Positions 45,792 through 56,226 of a stretch of DNA of 64,000 nt are shown here, one piece after another. Each line of letters opens with the position of its first letter. Positions within the stretch are counted from its first letter, which is position 1. The position numbers were made by a program, and so were the translations under genes. Origin of the DNA: Amblyomma americanum (lineage: Eukaryota > Arthropoda > Arachnida > Ixodida > Ixodidae); the NCBI RefSeq assembly GCF_052857255.1, contig NC_135505.1, positions 46,268,520 through 46,332,519 on the forward strand, read 5' to 3'. The notes below the pieces were generated by a model. That model was not told the origin of the DNA and made no database searches. It saw only the letters and a list, made by a program, of their open reading frames with translations.

Positions 45792-46566
45792 AAAACTCTC
45801 CCGTGTTCCACGCTAAAAGTGTGAGCTCCAGCGCCAAAGGACGAAGCCCACACGTTGCGTCAGGTCTTGATATTGGGATCCTCACTGGAAGTCCGTCGTT
45901 GTGAGCCGAACACGCAGCCGCATCGGCCTGGTGATTACCGTTAATACCACAGTGTCCTGGCAGCCATTGTAAAATGATGTCATGACCATTGGAAACGGTG
46001 CCGTGGTACAGTAGACGGATCTCAGCAACAAGTTGCTCCTGCGACCCGCGGCGTAGTGTAGCTTGCAGGGCTTGAAGGGCTGCTTTAGAGTCGATGAAAA
46101 CCGTCCAGTCATGTGGAGGTTCTTGACTGATGAACTCTACCGCAGCCCGTAAGGCTGCGAGTTCCGCACCAGTTGAAGATGTTGGATAGGTCGTCTTCAC
46201 TTTCATGAAGATGGATGTGGCCGGTATCACCACCGACCCCGCAGAAATGGTCGAGTGAACTGATCCATCTGTGTAAACATGTATGCGCTGACTGTGGTTA
46301 GAATGCAGGTGATTCAATGTCAGTTGTTTGAGAGCGGGTAGTGATACACCAGCTTTGCTCGTAATTGCAGGAATATGGAGGTGAACACGAGGTTCATGAA
46401 GACTCCATAAGGGTGAGCACGGTCTTGACGTAGGGGTGAACTCCGATGGAAGATATGCGCGATGAGCTTCAATGACTTTGGCGAATGCAGTACGCGGCCT
46501 AATTATTGGGAGTGTTGCGAGGTGATGACAGGGAACACGTGTGAGGTGCCGAATATGTGTTCTCAT
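45792..46566 (-). pseudogene. LINE-C copy 3, inverted segment: linker and complete RNase H
   Basis: Encodes the linker (TMRTHIRHLTRVPCHH), then RNase H: HVYTDGSVHS (about 46283), TGAELAALRAAVEF (about 46165), FIDSKAALQAL (about 46090) and LQWLPGHCGINGNHQADAAA (about 45960). All four blocks are intact and there is no stop within the segment. This copy supplies the ~100 codons deleted from copy 1. It cannot be expressed as part of ORF2 because of the inversion. Confidence 0.88.
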
Positions 46567-46577
46567 GGTGTCAACAG

Positions 46578-46956
46578 CAACCTCCGCCTCAAGGCACTGG
46601 ACCCTGGACTGCGCCTTCGTCTTCCACGTAACTTAGCACGTCGCGACGCAACACTGTTATGCCCTTTAAGGATCGGCATTGCTTTTACCAACCACTATGC
46701 TTTCCAGATGGGGATGGCCGACAGTCCTGCCTGTGAAAGCTGCGGCTGTGAAGAGACCATCGCTCATCTTCTCTGTGAGTGCCCGGCATTTGCGAGTGCA
46801 AGACATACACTGTGTTGTGCCCTGGACCGCCTCGATCCTCGCCCATTAACACAGCACAATATCCACGGTCCGTGGCCACAGCAGTCGACTGCCCTCAAGG
46901 CATACAAGGCACTCTTTGCCTACTTGAGAGCGACTGGATTGAGTGACAAATTGTGA
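46578..46956 (+). pseudogene. LINE-C copy 3, forward segment: C-terminal domain
   Basis: Starts at NLRLKALDPGLRLRL and ends GLSDKL. It includes the finger CGCEETIAHLLCECPAF and is followed by the 3' UTR. The frame is open. It closely matches copy 1 (12060-12448). Confidence 0.88.
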
Positions 46957-47124
46957 CAGCGTTTGGCGTGTGTGTGTTATGCCTTTTTCCCCTTCTCTCT
47001 TCCTCCTTTTAGCCCCCTAATTCCCCTTCCCCAGTGCAGGGTAGCCAACCGGAACCCCTTTCTGGTTAACATCCCTGTCTTTCCCTCGTCCTTTTTATCT
47101 ATATATCTATCAAAAGTGCCGGCA

Positions 47125-47370
47125 TGGCATCGTCTCCTCTATGTTATTTATGTGCTGTGTGCGGGATATCGAACATTATATTATGTACTGCCGGAGTACA
47201 ACGCGGCAGTATGTGGTGTTCGCTTCCTTCAAGAAGACAGGAACCGGTCACAGTACAGTTCAGGACATTGTCTACCCGAGAGGAAACCAGACATGCAGAA
47301 GGGAGGCTGCGCGCCTTCCTTTACCATTTTTGCAGGACACTGATCTTTTTCTAAATGGTGACAGCAGGAA
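47125..47370 (+). mobile_element. LINE C-terminal fragment
   Basis: Encodes EHYIMYCRS, KKTGTGHSTVQDIVYPRGN and LPFLQDTDLF, the C-terminal region of a further LINE (the EHxIMYCxxY finger end). Its first cysteines are degraded. It is not the same group as LINE-C. 47371-47690 that follows holds nothing I recognise. Confidence 0.5.
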
Positions 47371-47766
47371 CGAACTGTGGTCTATTGAGATTGCATGTGT
47401 GCGTAGATGGTGTCTTCTGGAAAGAACTACGTTATACTCTGAGTGAATGTGTGTATGAATTGTGGCACTGCAATGGACTATGTTCTACTGTGACTTAATG
47501 TTTGTATCGATGGTGACTGCAGGAGTGGAATATGTTGTATTACAAGTGACTGTGCGCATAGCGGGGCAGATCCCACCGGTTTTAGGACATTATTAACGTA
47601 GAAGTGACGCTACGGAGGAGCAATTGTCGGCAAAATAAGCAAGGTTAATCCCACCTATAGCATTGAACACTTCAACTCCATTCAACTGAAAAGTGCCGAG
47701 TCATGGGTCGCACAATGGGTCACAGAATGTGAGCCTGTCAATTAGCTAAACTTATCCAGGGTATAC

Positions 47767-48100
47767 AAAACTAAGTCTGTCTGGGTACATTGCGTTTATG
47801 GGAGTTGGAGTAAGAGGAGGAGGAAGAACATTTATTTTCACCAAATATGGCGCGGGAGCCACCTCCGGGTCCGCACGCCCACACGCAGCGTCAAGTCTTG
47901 ATATTCTGATCCTTACTGGAAGTCCGTCGTTGTGAGCAGAACGCGCAGCCGCATCAAATGGTAATTACCGTTAATACCACAGTGCCTTGGCAGGCATAAC
48001 TAAATCGGTCTGGGTTCATTGCGTTTATTGGCTTTGAAGGAGGAGGAGGAAGAACGTTTATTTTCACCAAATACGGCGCGGCAGCCACCTCCGGGTCCGC
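47767..48100 (-). repeat. ~107-bp direct repeat flanking a LINE-C RNase H scrap
   Basis: 47767-47874 and 47996-48100 are copies of one sequence (CTGGGTACATTGCGTTTAT / CTGGGTTCATTGCGTTTAT; GAGCCACCTCCGGGTCCGC / GCAGCCACCTCCGGGTCCGC), itself the 3' end of LINE-E in reverse. Between them 47876-47994 is a LINE-C RNase H scrap matching 45850-45966 in the same orientation. A duplication this long flanking a short scrap is unlike a normal TSD. Confidence 0.8.
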
Positions 48101-50362
48101 TCGCAGGCGTCCAGAGAGGCAGTCTGTCGCACCGCGGCCACAGGACATGTGACCCCATCTAAGAGAAGAGGTCTTCAACCTAGGCCGCCAGACGGACGGC
48201 GAAGCGCCGAGTTTTTGCGTTGGAGCTTCTTAGCGTGGTCTGCCATTCATCGTTAGTTTTAATCACATTACACCTTGTAGCATGAACGCATATCCATATT
48301 TTGTGATCTAATGTTGGTACGTGGCTGAAAAATTTGCAAATTGGTTTCGGCACTGTCCCTCTACCACCTTCTGGCACCCGTCGAACGCCTCCACAGGGGT
48401 GAGAAGAAATTTCGAGCTTGGAGTCTTCTCCAGTCGTAGGATTCCCTTTTACTCAGGGTTCTATCCGGTGGCGGATATATCCTCCCGTCTTCAGATTGTC
48501 GGTAAGATCCCTAAACGTGCCATTACTTTCTTTGCTTTTAGATGCTGTTGTGGAGGCGTCCGCAGCACCCTCAGGTAGCGAGGAGCTGGCGAGCATGTGG
48601 GCGGCTTCGTTGCTGGAGAGATCGGCATGTGCTGCGGTTCAGATTATAGTCATGCTTTCAGCGAGACTCGACTCATTCAGAACTTTGGCAGCACGATTGC
48701 TGACTCTGCCCTTGTCAAAAGTCCTAACCGCCGCTTTGGTATTGCTGACGAAACGTTTCACGCCTTGCCGCGCAATGGCAATGGCTCTTGCATTTTCCTC
48801 CGCCTCTACCGGCCTTAGGTCTCGGTTTCTTTCAATTCCTATGGCTATCCCGGTGTCTAATAGGGCGACCGAGGTTACGCCGCGTTCTTTCCTTATCGCC
48901 ACATCGGTGTATGCTACAGATCGGGGCGGAAGTTTGTCCAATTTGTTAGCCAGGTGCTTAGCTCTGCTTTTCCTCCTCCCCTCGTCGTATACAGGGTGCA
49001 TGTTCTTCGGTATGGGCGAGACGTATAGATTCTTTCTGATTTCCCGATCTGTGCTTTCTCTGACACTATTGCCTTCCCCGGGCACAAGTAGGTTTATCCA
49101 CTCGAGGATTTGTCTACACTCCGCCGTTCCTGTGAGCCTCTCTTTCTGGGAGATCTTGGACGCAGCAGCTAGCTCTTTCCACTCATTACGCAACCCAATT
49201 TTCCCTAGAATATCATTAGAAGTAGTTATGGGGAGTCATAGAGCGCACTTCGTGCGTCTCTTTATTATGGTGTTTATTTCCCGTTCTTCGGTTTTTTTAA
49301 TATTTCTTAATCAGGCTTTTGTTACTACCCCTGCAGTTGATAATTATACCTAATATTTTAATTTCATCTACTTTCAGGACTTCGTTCCAGTGCACTTTAT
49401 TTTGACACCTCGAGTTATCTTCCCGTTACTGCTGGTCATTACCAGGAGCTCTGATTTTTCCAGCGAGCAGCATAGACTTACTTCCTCCGCATGTTTACTG
49501 ATTATAACTGCTGCCTCTTGAAGCGTGGATATGATGTACCAATGATTTCCTTCGCAGATACAGACGGTCACATCGTCCGTGTAGATGCTTACTTTTAAAT
49601 TATCGAGATACCTAAGCTTATGGAGGAGCGCCCTCATTAGGGTGTTAAAAAATGGTGGTGGTTTAGCTATGGTTAAACCTGGAGTTACGCGATAGCTACA
49701 GCTGGCCGTGTGGAAATTGGTCTCGTGACCTACCCCGTGATCAGTCACGGCGACGCGCCACCGGCGGCGGCTCCGCGCCACGTGGCCAACCACGTGACAG
49801 CATCGCGGCACAGCCACAGCGCTGCAGCGCAGTCAGGGGGAGCAGCACAGCCAGAGGACGGTGGCGCAGCCGCAGGGTGGCGGCGCCGCGACGCTGAAGG
49901 CTCGAAATGCTAGCGTAATGTTGCTGTCGCAACAAAAGGAAGGGTGAGCAGAGCCCCCTGCGGAGTACCTCTGTTTACCAGCGAGAACTCCCCCGATTTT
50001 AAGCCCTCAAAGCTGATCATCGCTGCCCTGTCTTGCAGGAATGATCTGATGTAGTAGTACGTTCTTTCGTATAATCTTAGCTCAGCGAGCCCGTCGAGAC
50101 TGGTGTCGTGGCTGACGTTGTCGAAAGCTTTCTTAAGATCTAAACCTAGAATGATTTTCCCGATTTTTTCCCTAAAGTCTCTGACTGTATCGTTATGTCG
50201 TCTGAGCACGGTATCTTGTGTACAAAGGCCGGTGCTGAATCCGACTATTTAAGCCGGCCACGCACCATTCTCTTCGGTGTATTTGGTTAGCCTCCTCTGA
50301 ATGACTTTCTCAAGAAGTTTGCCTATGCATGAGGTTAGCGATATTGGGCGAAGATTCTGTAA
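48101..50362 (-). pseudogene. LINE-E ORF2 remnant: RT and RNase H, interrupted by a MITE
   Basis: Leftward order: RT start region (GFSTGLCTQDTVL, about 50230), LDLKKAFDNVSH (about 50130), NRGTPQGAL (about 49975), [MITE], FNTLMRALLHKL (about 49650), IYTDDVTVC (49563-49586; YTDD for YADD), ITTSNDILG and the linker to about 48950. RNase H follows: AYTDVAIRKE (about 48915), EAEENARAIAI (about 48795), VSNTKAAVRTF (about 48740; Asn for the catalytic Asp) and a C-terminal tail to about 48180. It holds stops and frameshifts throughout and lacks EN and ORF1. The right end is replaced by a SINE at 50366. Confidence 0.82.
49664..49935 (+). mobile_element. MITE-like repeat, copy 3, inside LINE-E RT
   Basis: TTACGCGATAGCTACAGCTGG at the left, GCTCGAAATGCTAGCGTAATG then TTGCTGTCGCAACA at the right, a GC-rich middle with GCAGCGC/CGCAGCC repeats. 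It separates TPQGAL from FNTLMRAL of LINE-E, so LINE-E was already present. Exact ends and TSD are unclear within about 20 bases. Confidence 0.75.
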
Positions 50363-50365
50363 ACA

Positions 50366-50612
50366 CAACCGCGGCGGCAGCATTTCGATGGAGGTGAAAC
50401 GCTAAGGCGTCCTTGTGCTGTGCGATGCCAGTGCACGTGAAAGATCCCCATTTCGTCAAATTTATTGCGGAGCTCTCCACTGCGGCATCTCTTTCCTCTT
50501 CTTCTTTCACTCCATCCTTTATCACTTCCCTTATGGCGCTGTTCAGGTGTCCACCGATATGTGAGACAGATACGGCGCCATTTTCGCTTCCCCAAAAGAC
50601 CAATTTTCATTT
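50366..50612 (+). mobile_element. SINE copy, head partly missing
   Basis: Begins ACAACCGCGGCGGCAGC just after the B box. Stem GCATTTCGATGGAGGTGAAACGC, core with CCCCATTTCGTCAAATT, and tail to CCCCAAAAGACC. It replaces the LINE-E sequence at its 5' side. Confidence 0.82.
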
Positions 50613-50626
50613 ATAACACTAAACCT

Positions 50627-50948
50627 GCCGCGGTGGCACGGGGGTTAGGGCGCTCGACTACTGATCCGGAGTTCCCGGGTTTGAACCCGACCGCGGCGGC
50701 TGCGTTTTTATGGAGGAAAAACGCTAAGGCGCCCGTGTGCTGTGCGATGTCAGTGCACGTTAAAGATCCCCAGGTGGTCGAAATTATTCCGGAGCCCTCC
50801 ACCACGACACCTCCTTCTTCCCTTCTTCTTTCACTCCCTCCCTTGTCTCTTCCCTTATGGCGCGGTTCAGGTGTCCAACGATATATGAGACAGATACTGC
50901 GCCATTTCCTTTCCACAAAAACCAATTATTATTATTATTATTATTATT
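50627..50948 (+). mobile_element. SINE copy, full-length, best plus-strand example
   Basis: Head CTGCCGCGGTGGCACGGGGG with TTAGGGCGCTCGACTACTG, B box GGTTTGAACCCGACC, stem GCGTTTTTATGGAGGAAAAACGC, core CACGTTAAAGATCCCCAGG, pyrimidine-rich tail region, box GAGACAGATACTGCGCC and terminal CAATTATTATTATT. Length is about 320 bp. Confidence 0.9.
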
Positions 50949-51208
50949 TAAAATAATAATAATAATATTTGGTTTTTGGGGAAAGGAAATGGCGCAGTGT
51001 CTGTCTCATAAACTGTTGGTCACCTGCACCGCGCCGTAAGGGAAGGAATAAAGGAGAGAGTGAAAGAAGAAAGGAATACAGAGGTGCTGTAGCGGAGGGC
51101 TCCGGAATATTTCGACCACCTGGGGACCTTTAACGTGCACTGACATCGCACAGTACACAGGCGCCATAGCGGTTCGCTCCATAAAAACGCAGCAGACGCG
51201 GTAGGCTT
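50948..51208 (-). mobile_element. SINE copy, inverted against the previous one
   Basis: Begins with AATAATAATAATAT and GGTTTTTGGGGAAAGG, through GCGTAAGGG-type box and core, ending near the stem (CCATAAAAACGCAGC). With 50627-50948 it forms an inverted pair with almost no spacer, able to fold in single strand. Confidence 0.85.
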
Positions 51209-51526
51209 AATAATAATAATAATTGGTTTTTGGGGGAAAGGAAATGGCGCAGTATCTGTCTCATATATCGTTGGACACCTGAACCGCGCCGTAAGGGAAG
51301 GGATAAAGGAGCGAGTGAAAGCAGAAAGGAAGGAAGAGGTGCCGTAGTGGAGGGCTCCGGAATAATATCGACCACCTGGAGATCTTTAACGTGCACTGAC
51401 ATCGCACAGCACACGGGCGCTTAGCGTTTTTCCTCCATAAAAACGCAGCCGCCGCGGTCGGGTTCGAACCCGGGAACTCCGGTTCAGTAGTCGAGCGCCC
51501 TAACCACTGAGCCACCGCGGCGAGGC
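51209..51526 (-). mobile_element. SINE copy, full-length
   Basis: AATAATAATAATAATTGG at the tail end; head end CTAACCACTGAGCCACCGCGG, B box GGTTCGAACCCGGG, stem in T5/A5 version. It lies head-to-tail with both neighbours. One G is missing in the GGGCGC-TTAGCG segment. Confidence 0.9.
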
Positions 51527-51529
51527 ATT

Positions 51530-51602
51530 AATTGGTTTTTTGGGGAAAGGAAATGGCGCAGTATCTGTCTCATATATCGTTGGGCACCTGAACCGCGCCG
51601 AC
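51530..51602 (-). mobile_element. SINE tail fragment
   Basis: TTAATTGGTTTTTTGGGGAAAGG to CTGAACCGCGCCG, then LINE-F flank. It is the fifth SINE piece in 1.24 kb. Confidence 0.85.
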
Positions 51603-51639
51603 GAGGTCGGCTTCGTTTTCATTTTCAAAGTTGCGAAAA

Positions 51640-54343
51640 AGAAAGAGAGAGGAAAAAAGAGAAACTTTATTGTTGGAGAGGAAGTCGGGGTACGCCCCTG
51701 GGTCTCCGCATGACCCCACTGCACTCAACTGTTTATGTCCCTAAGGTCCATAACACTGGAAGCCCGGCCGGTGGCGATTATCTTCATGGCCGGGTCCTCC
51801 GAGCACAGCAGGGTCTCCCAGCATTCCCAGGTCTTGAGGTCCTCTAGGCTGCGCGGGGAAGGGTCCACCTGGCAGAGGGAGAGGATGTGGAGGGAAGAAG
51901 AGAAAGGTTCTGGGCACAAGGTGCAGGCAGGAGTGGGGAAGGAGGGATGATAGTGGGCTAGGGTCAGGGGTGAGGGAAGTGTGTATGTCTTCTGCAGTCT
52001 GTGCCAGAGTGCTGCGAGTTCGTTACCTAGGGAGGGGTTGGGCGGGGGGGTAGAGCTGGCGCGAGGCTCTGTAGGCCTGCGTCCTCTCGCTGAACGAGTG
52101 CATTCGCTCCTTCGCGAATCCATGATCCGTGGCCACCTGGCCCGGTTTAAATTACCTCGGACTAAAAGGTTGGCGGCCTCATTTCCAGGATCCCCGGAGT
52201 GCGCAGGCACCCACATAAGCTCAACATGGCGGGGTGGGGGTGCATCAGGCGAGCCCAGTATTCGAAAAGCAGGGACATGGACTCGGCCTCGCGGAAAATT
52301 TAGAATTGCTGTTTTAGAGTTTGTTAAAATGTACCGACCTTCCTTGCGGGTGATGGCAATTGCGATTGCAGCTACCTCTGCAGCCTCTGGGGTAGTGTCT
52401 GGGGGGAGAGGTAGTGTGAGGAGTCCACCACGGCTGCGGTTCTTTTGTCACCCGTGCAGGCAGCGTCCACCCGTGCGGCGTCCGGCTCGAAGCTGTACAC
52501 TCGGAGGAGTGCCTTCGCGCGGGAGTGCCTTCGCTGCTTATGGTGGGAGGGGTGCATATTTTTGGCAATGGCCTGATGACCAGCTCTTGGTGAAGGGGTC
52601 GAGGAATGGGGAGGAGGGTTTGATCGCTGGCCGGTATTCTGATTCTGAGGGAGTGCAGGATATACCGGCCTGTGGAGTTTGTGTAAGCCTTAAGTATTGG
52701 GTCTGTTGATGTGCCTACACGAGTTCCCCGATCGTGGTGTGGAGGCCCAGGCATATTCATCTGTCTGGGGGTGTTGAGGGTACAATAAAGTGCGACTTTG
52801 AATGCCTTGCGGATCAAGGCATACAAAGCAATTATGTCGTGTTTTGATAGTTCTAGGTGTAGGGTAGTGTAGAGCACAAGGCTGAGTACAAATGCATGAA
52901 TGAGGTGACAGAGGTCGCGTTCCCTCATGCCTTTATGATGTCCCGAAACTCTGCGGATGAGATGAGATATCGCACCTGCAACCTGCTTGAATTTCTTGAT
53001 TGTGCTGGTGTTTTTCTTATCGTGCTAGATATGCAGGCCCAATACGCGGATGGTTTCAAACTCCGTTACCGGATCCCAACTCAGTTCAAAGGCAAAGGGG
53101 GAGCGGGGGCAACGGCGATTCTTAGGCCTAATGAGGAGCAGCTAGGACTTCCCTGGGGAACAAGACAGTCCGATGTAATGTACATAATTTTTGGTGAGAG
53201 CGGCTGCTTCTTGTAAGGTGTTCTCTATGTCCCCGCACTTACGTGGGTGGTCCGTAGTGTGATGTCGGCGGCATAAAAAGTATGCTTGAGGAGAGGAATA
53301 GTTGCGAAGTTTAAAGAGGAAGGGAAAGAGAACGGACCCTTCAGGGGTTCCGATACTCTGATAAGTGTAGGAGGGGAAAGAGAGAGGGCCATAATGTATC
53401 TCAGCCGTGTGGTTCGTGCAGAATGCTTGAATGTAGGAGTGCGTGCGCGCACCCACATTCAATGGAGAAGGGCAGGCATGATCGCCTGATATTCGATGCG
53501 ATCAAAAGCTAAGATGCGATGGCATCCAAAGTTAAGACTGCCTGGGTGTGACCAGGCAGAAGCGGGTCGAAAATGTCATGTGTGAGTTGCAGCATGGCGT
53601 CCTGTGCGGACATATGCGGGCGGAATCCCACCATGCTATGCTGGTACAGATTGTTGTCCGCCATCTGCGTTGTTCCGCCATCTGCGTTGTGAGTCCCGCT
53701 AACACAACATACTCGAGGAGCTTCCCGAGGCATGAAGGTAGCGAAATCGGGCGACGGTTTTGAAGTGTAAGTGGTTTGTTGGGTTTGGGTATGAATATTA
53801 CCTTCGCGTTGTGCCAGGACTGCTGGAGAATACACTCCCTCCAGCACTGGTTGAAGTATTGCGTAATGACGGTGATTAATTGGTCGTCCAGATTACGGAG
53901 CATGGATTTTAAGATTTGGTCTGCATTAGGTGGAGAGTTGGCTCGGAGAGTCAGGAGCGCCGCTCGGACTTCCGTCTCAGTGATGTCTGCGTCGAGTGTT
54001 GGATTGGCTGGCCCTATGTAGGTAGGGAGAGGTGTGAGGGCACCCGGAGAGGTGTATGTGTTCTGAAATGTGTTTATGAGGGCGTCGGAATCATCAGTGT
54101 GTTGGTGTGTCAGGCGTGCTACGTGGTCTTGTGTTGATATTTTGGTGTTTTTGGGGTCGATGAGGTGTCGGAAGAGCTGCCATGCGCGTTTGCTGAACAG
54201 CTTTCCGGCGATGCCGCCACATATCTGTCCCCATGTGGATCGGCAGAGCTCCTCCGAATCTTGTTGGATTCATTCCTGCAGCGCAGCCAGCCGCTTTTTC
54301 AGTGTCGTGTTATATTGTTTGGCCTTTCCATCGTTCCGGGAGG
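51640..54343 (-). pseudogene. LINE-F ORF2, second half: RT, RNase H, C-terminus and 3' UTR
   Basis: Continues LINE-F after the LINE-D insertion. Leftward: NTTLKKRLAALQEWI (about 54310), a linker, TETEVRAALLTLRANSPPNADQILK (about 53960), RPISLPSCLGKLLEYV (about 53730), IGTPEGSVLFPFLF (about 53345; Glu for Gln), FYAADIT (53261-53280; Ala for the first Asp of YADD), a linker LIHAFVLSLVLYTT. RNase H: VDAACTGDKR (about 52470), AAIAIAITRKE, YILTNSKTAI (about 52318; Asn for Asp), WVPAHSGDPGNEAAN (about 52200; Asn for Asp). Then come a C-terminal finger and WECWETLLCSEDPAMK, stop near 51725, and a UTR ending AATAAAGTTTCTC. Both RT and RNase H lack catalytic acids, and frames are broken. Confidence 0.85.
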
Positions 54344-54344
54344 C

Positions 54345-55637
54345 TGTTGGATCTTTTCGTTGGTTCGCTGCGTTTTCAAGACAACCCTGAGTGCTTTCTT
54401 GCTGATTCTTCCTACCATGTAGCGTCTGCAGGCTTCTTGGGAATCTGTTCTGATTGTGAGAGATTTGTTGGTGCGATAACTCTCGGCTGCCGCTAGAGCT
54501 ACGGTGATCTCCTCTGCCTCAGTTATCGTACCATCTCTCGAGGATGCGCCGCTGATGAAGCCACCCTCCTTTGTTTTGACAACCGATACCGTTTTCTTGA
54601 TGCTTTGGCTACGAGTCCACGGGTACAGATTGGCGTCAGTGTAGACTACCTGATCTTGTGTGGCTATCCTCGCCTCTACATATTCAGCCCTTGCCTGTCT
54701 TCTGGCTGCGTGTAGATTTGGATCCATATTCCTGAGTATAGGGCTAACCTGGTAGGTTCGACGTATTTCGTCTGGGATGTTTGACGAACTTTCCTCTATG
54801 TCCAGGACCCCCTTATAGTTCAGCCTTCTTAGGAGGACCCTCCCTGTTCCCGAGTTCCTAAGCCTTTGTATCTGTGACATGACTTGTGCCCGGCTTAACT
54901 CGTCGAACGTGTTGTGCAGCCTCAGTTCTGCCAGCTTTTCGTTCGACGTGTTTCTGGGTAAGCCCAAAGCTGTCTTGTAGGCTGCTTTGATTAGGACCTC
55001 TGCCTGATTTTCTTCAATTTTCAGCATGCTGTGTTATGGAAGTGAGTAAGTTATTCTGCTGATGACTAGGCTGTTCACCAGCTTTAGCGTGTCGCCTTCC
55101 TTCATGCCGTATCTTCTGGATGGTACTCTGGTTACAATACGTCAAACTTGTTCCATTGACTTTTTAAGGAGGCCAGTCATGTGGCTGCATTTACCGTTGC
55201 TCTGTAGCCACATGCCTAAAACTCGAATGATCTCTCTTTCCGGGATGATCTTGCCCTCGAGCTTTATCTCTATTCTTGCATCCGTCGGCTTCTTTCCTTT
55301 CCTAAGGATTTCCGATTTTTCAGTTGAGCAGGCTAAACACTTTTTCTTGATATATTTCTCAACACAAGTCGCTGCTTCTTGCATTTGTTGTTCCATCTGC
55401 CCCAGAGATCCCTGGTTCGACCATACTGTTATGTCGTCCGCATATATGCCATGTCTTATGCCTGGGATGCTTTCCAATTTTCTTTCCAGGCCAATCATGG
55501 TTAGGTTGAAAAGGATTGGCGATATGACCGAGCCCTGCGGCGTGCCTTTGTTTGGAGTGTCTATGGTCTCGCTTCTTATATCTCCCAAGCCCACTGTGGC
55601 CGTTTTTCCTGTCAAGGAAGATCTTACGTAGTCGATA
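54345..55637 (-). pseudogene. LINE-D inverted segment: RT C-half and RNase H blocks 1-3
   Basis: Leftward: DYVRSSLTGKTATVG, NKGTPQGSVISPILFN (about 55540), GIYADDITVWS (about 55440, catalytic Asp pair intact), LEGKIIPEREIIRVLGMW and a stop near 55142. Another frame runs from about 55027: VVYTDANLYP (about 54645), GTITEAEEITVALAAA (about 54510) and IRTDSQEACRRYMVG (about 54445). The RNase H Asp-Glu-Asp residues are present. The N-terminal RT and EN were never copied. Confidence 0.85.
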
Positions 55638-56197
55638 GGATCTACTGGGTACCAGGACACGCCGGACTCGAAGGCACTCTGAAGGCGGAGAAGCTAGCTC
55701 GCGAGCTTACTATCCGAGCTGGTGCGTCAAACGCCTCGGACGGCCAGGAGATAACGGTAGAGCTCACGTAAGCAGCTATCCTCAACCTCATCAAAAGCAG
55801 AAGACGCAAATATCCCCAGCCACATCCTCTGCTAACACAATATGAAGCGACATGTTGGAGAAGACTCCAAACAGGAGCCTTCCACAACCTTCACATTCTA
55901 CATAAGATGTATCCGGAGCAGTATAGGGATACATGTCCGTGGTGCGGGGCAACCCCCACGCTGTATCATATCACATGGGAATGCATAAACAATGTAGCTT
56001 TCCGTGGTAACAAAGAGCCAAATGCGGAGCAGTGGGAGGACCGGCTAACCAGCAGCCAGCTCAAAGTCCAAAGAGACCTAGTGAGCCACGCATGCCGGAT
56101 GGCCAGGGACAGTGGTGCCTTGGACAAGGGGCGCCGACCGCGCTCAGCCTGGAAGACATCGGCAATCTTCGGGCGAGCAGCAAGACGACTTTATTAG
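55638..56197 (+). pseudogene. LINE-D forward segment: RNase H block 4 and C-terminus
   Basis: RIYWVPGHAGLEGTLKAEKLAREL at the start (His-Ala-Gly and the last acid block, with Lys-Ala-Glu where Glu-Ala-Asp is common). After a stop near 55768 it continues in frame with RRRKYPQPHPLL, LHILHKMYPEQY and the finger CPWCGATPTLYHITWEC (about 55938), ending at 56195-56197. Confidence 0.83.
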
Positions 56198-56226
56198 AGC
56201 AATAAAGTTTATTCACTCACTCACTC

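Larger units (their letters stand above)
45785..47110 (+). mobile_element. LINE-C copy 3 with inverted 5' part (twin priming), 12-13-bp TSD
   Basis: TCAAAAGTGCCGG stands at 45772-45784 and 47110-47122. Inside, 45785-46585 is LINE-C in reverse and 46586-47110 is LINE-C forward, including the 3' UTR and a short TATC tail. On the LINE-C map (copy 1) the reversed part ends at the point where the forward part begins (GAGTTTTGC / CAACCTCCGCC), with only about 10 bases present twice. This is the signature of twin priming during target-primed reverse transcription. Confidence 0.92.
54344..56226 (+). mobile_element. LINE-D with inverted 5' part (twin priming), nested in LINE-F
   Basis: Flanked by CCGGGAGGCTGT (54333-54344) and CCAGGAGGCTGT (56227-56238), a 12-bp TSD with one mismatch that also joins the two halves of LINE-F protein sequence. 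54345-55637 is LINE-D reversed (RT to the third RNase H block); 55638-56226 is LINE-D forward from the fourth RNase H block to the tail (AATAAAGTTTATTCACTCACTCACTC). The two parts meet on the LINE-D map at RNase H (NEKIQQ / RIYWVPGHAG). This is a second twin-priming event. Confidence 0.92.

Noticed and set aside
48418..49353. 311-codon plus-strand frame with hydrophobic stretches
   Set aside because: It lies opposite the LINE-E linker and RNase H; no known domain, and hydrophobic runs follow from antisense of charged codons.
50640..50700. Genuine tRNA gene at the SINE head
   Set aside because: A and B boxes are present, but the sequence does not fold into a full cloverleaf with matching acceptor stem and continues into SINE core.
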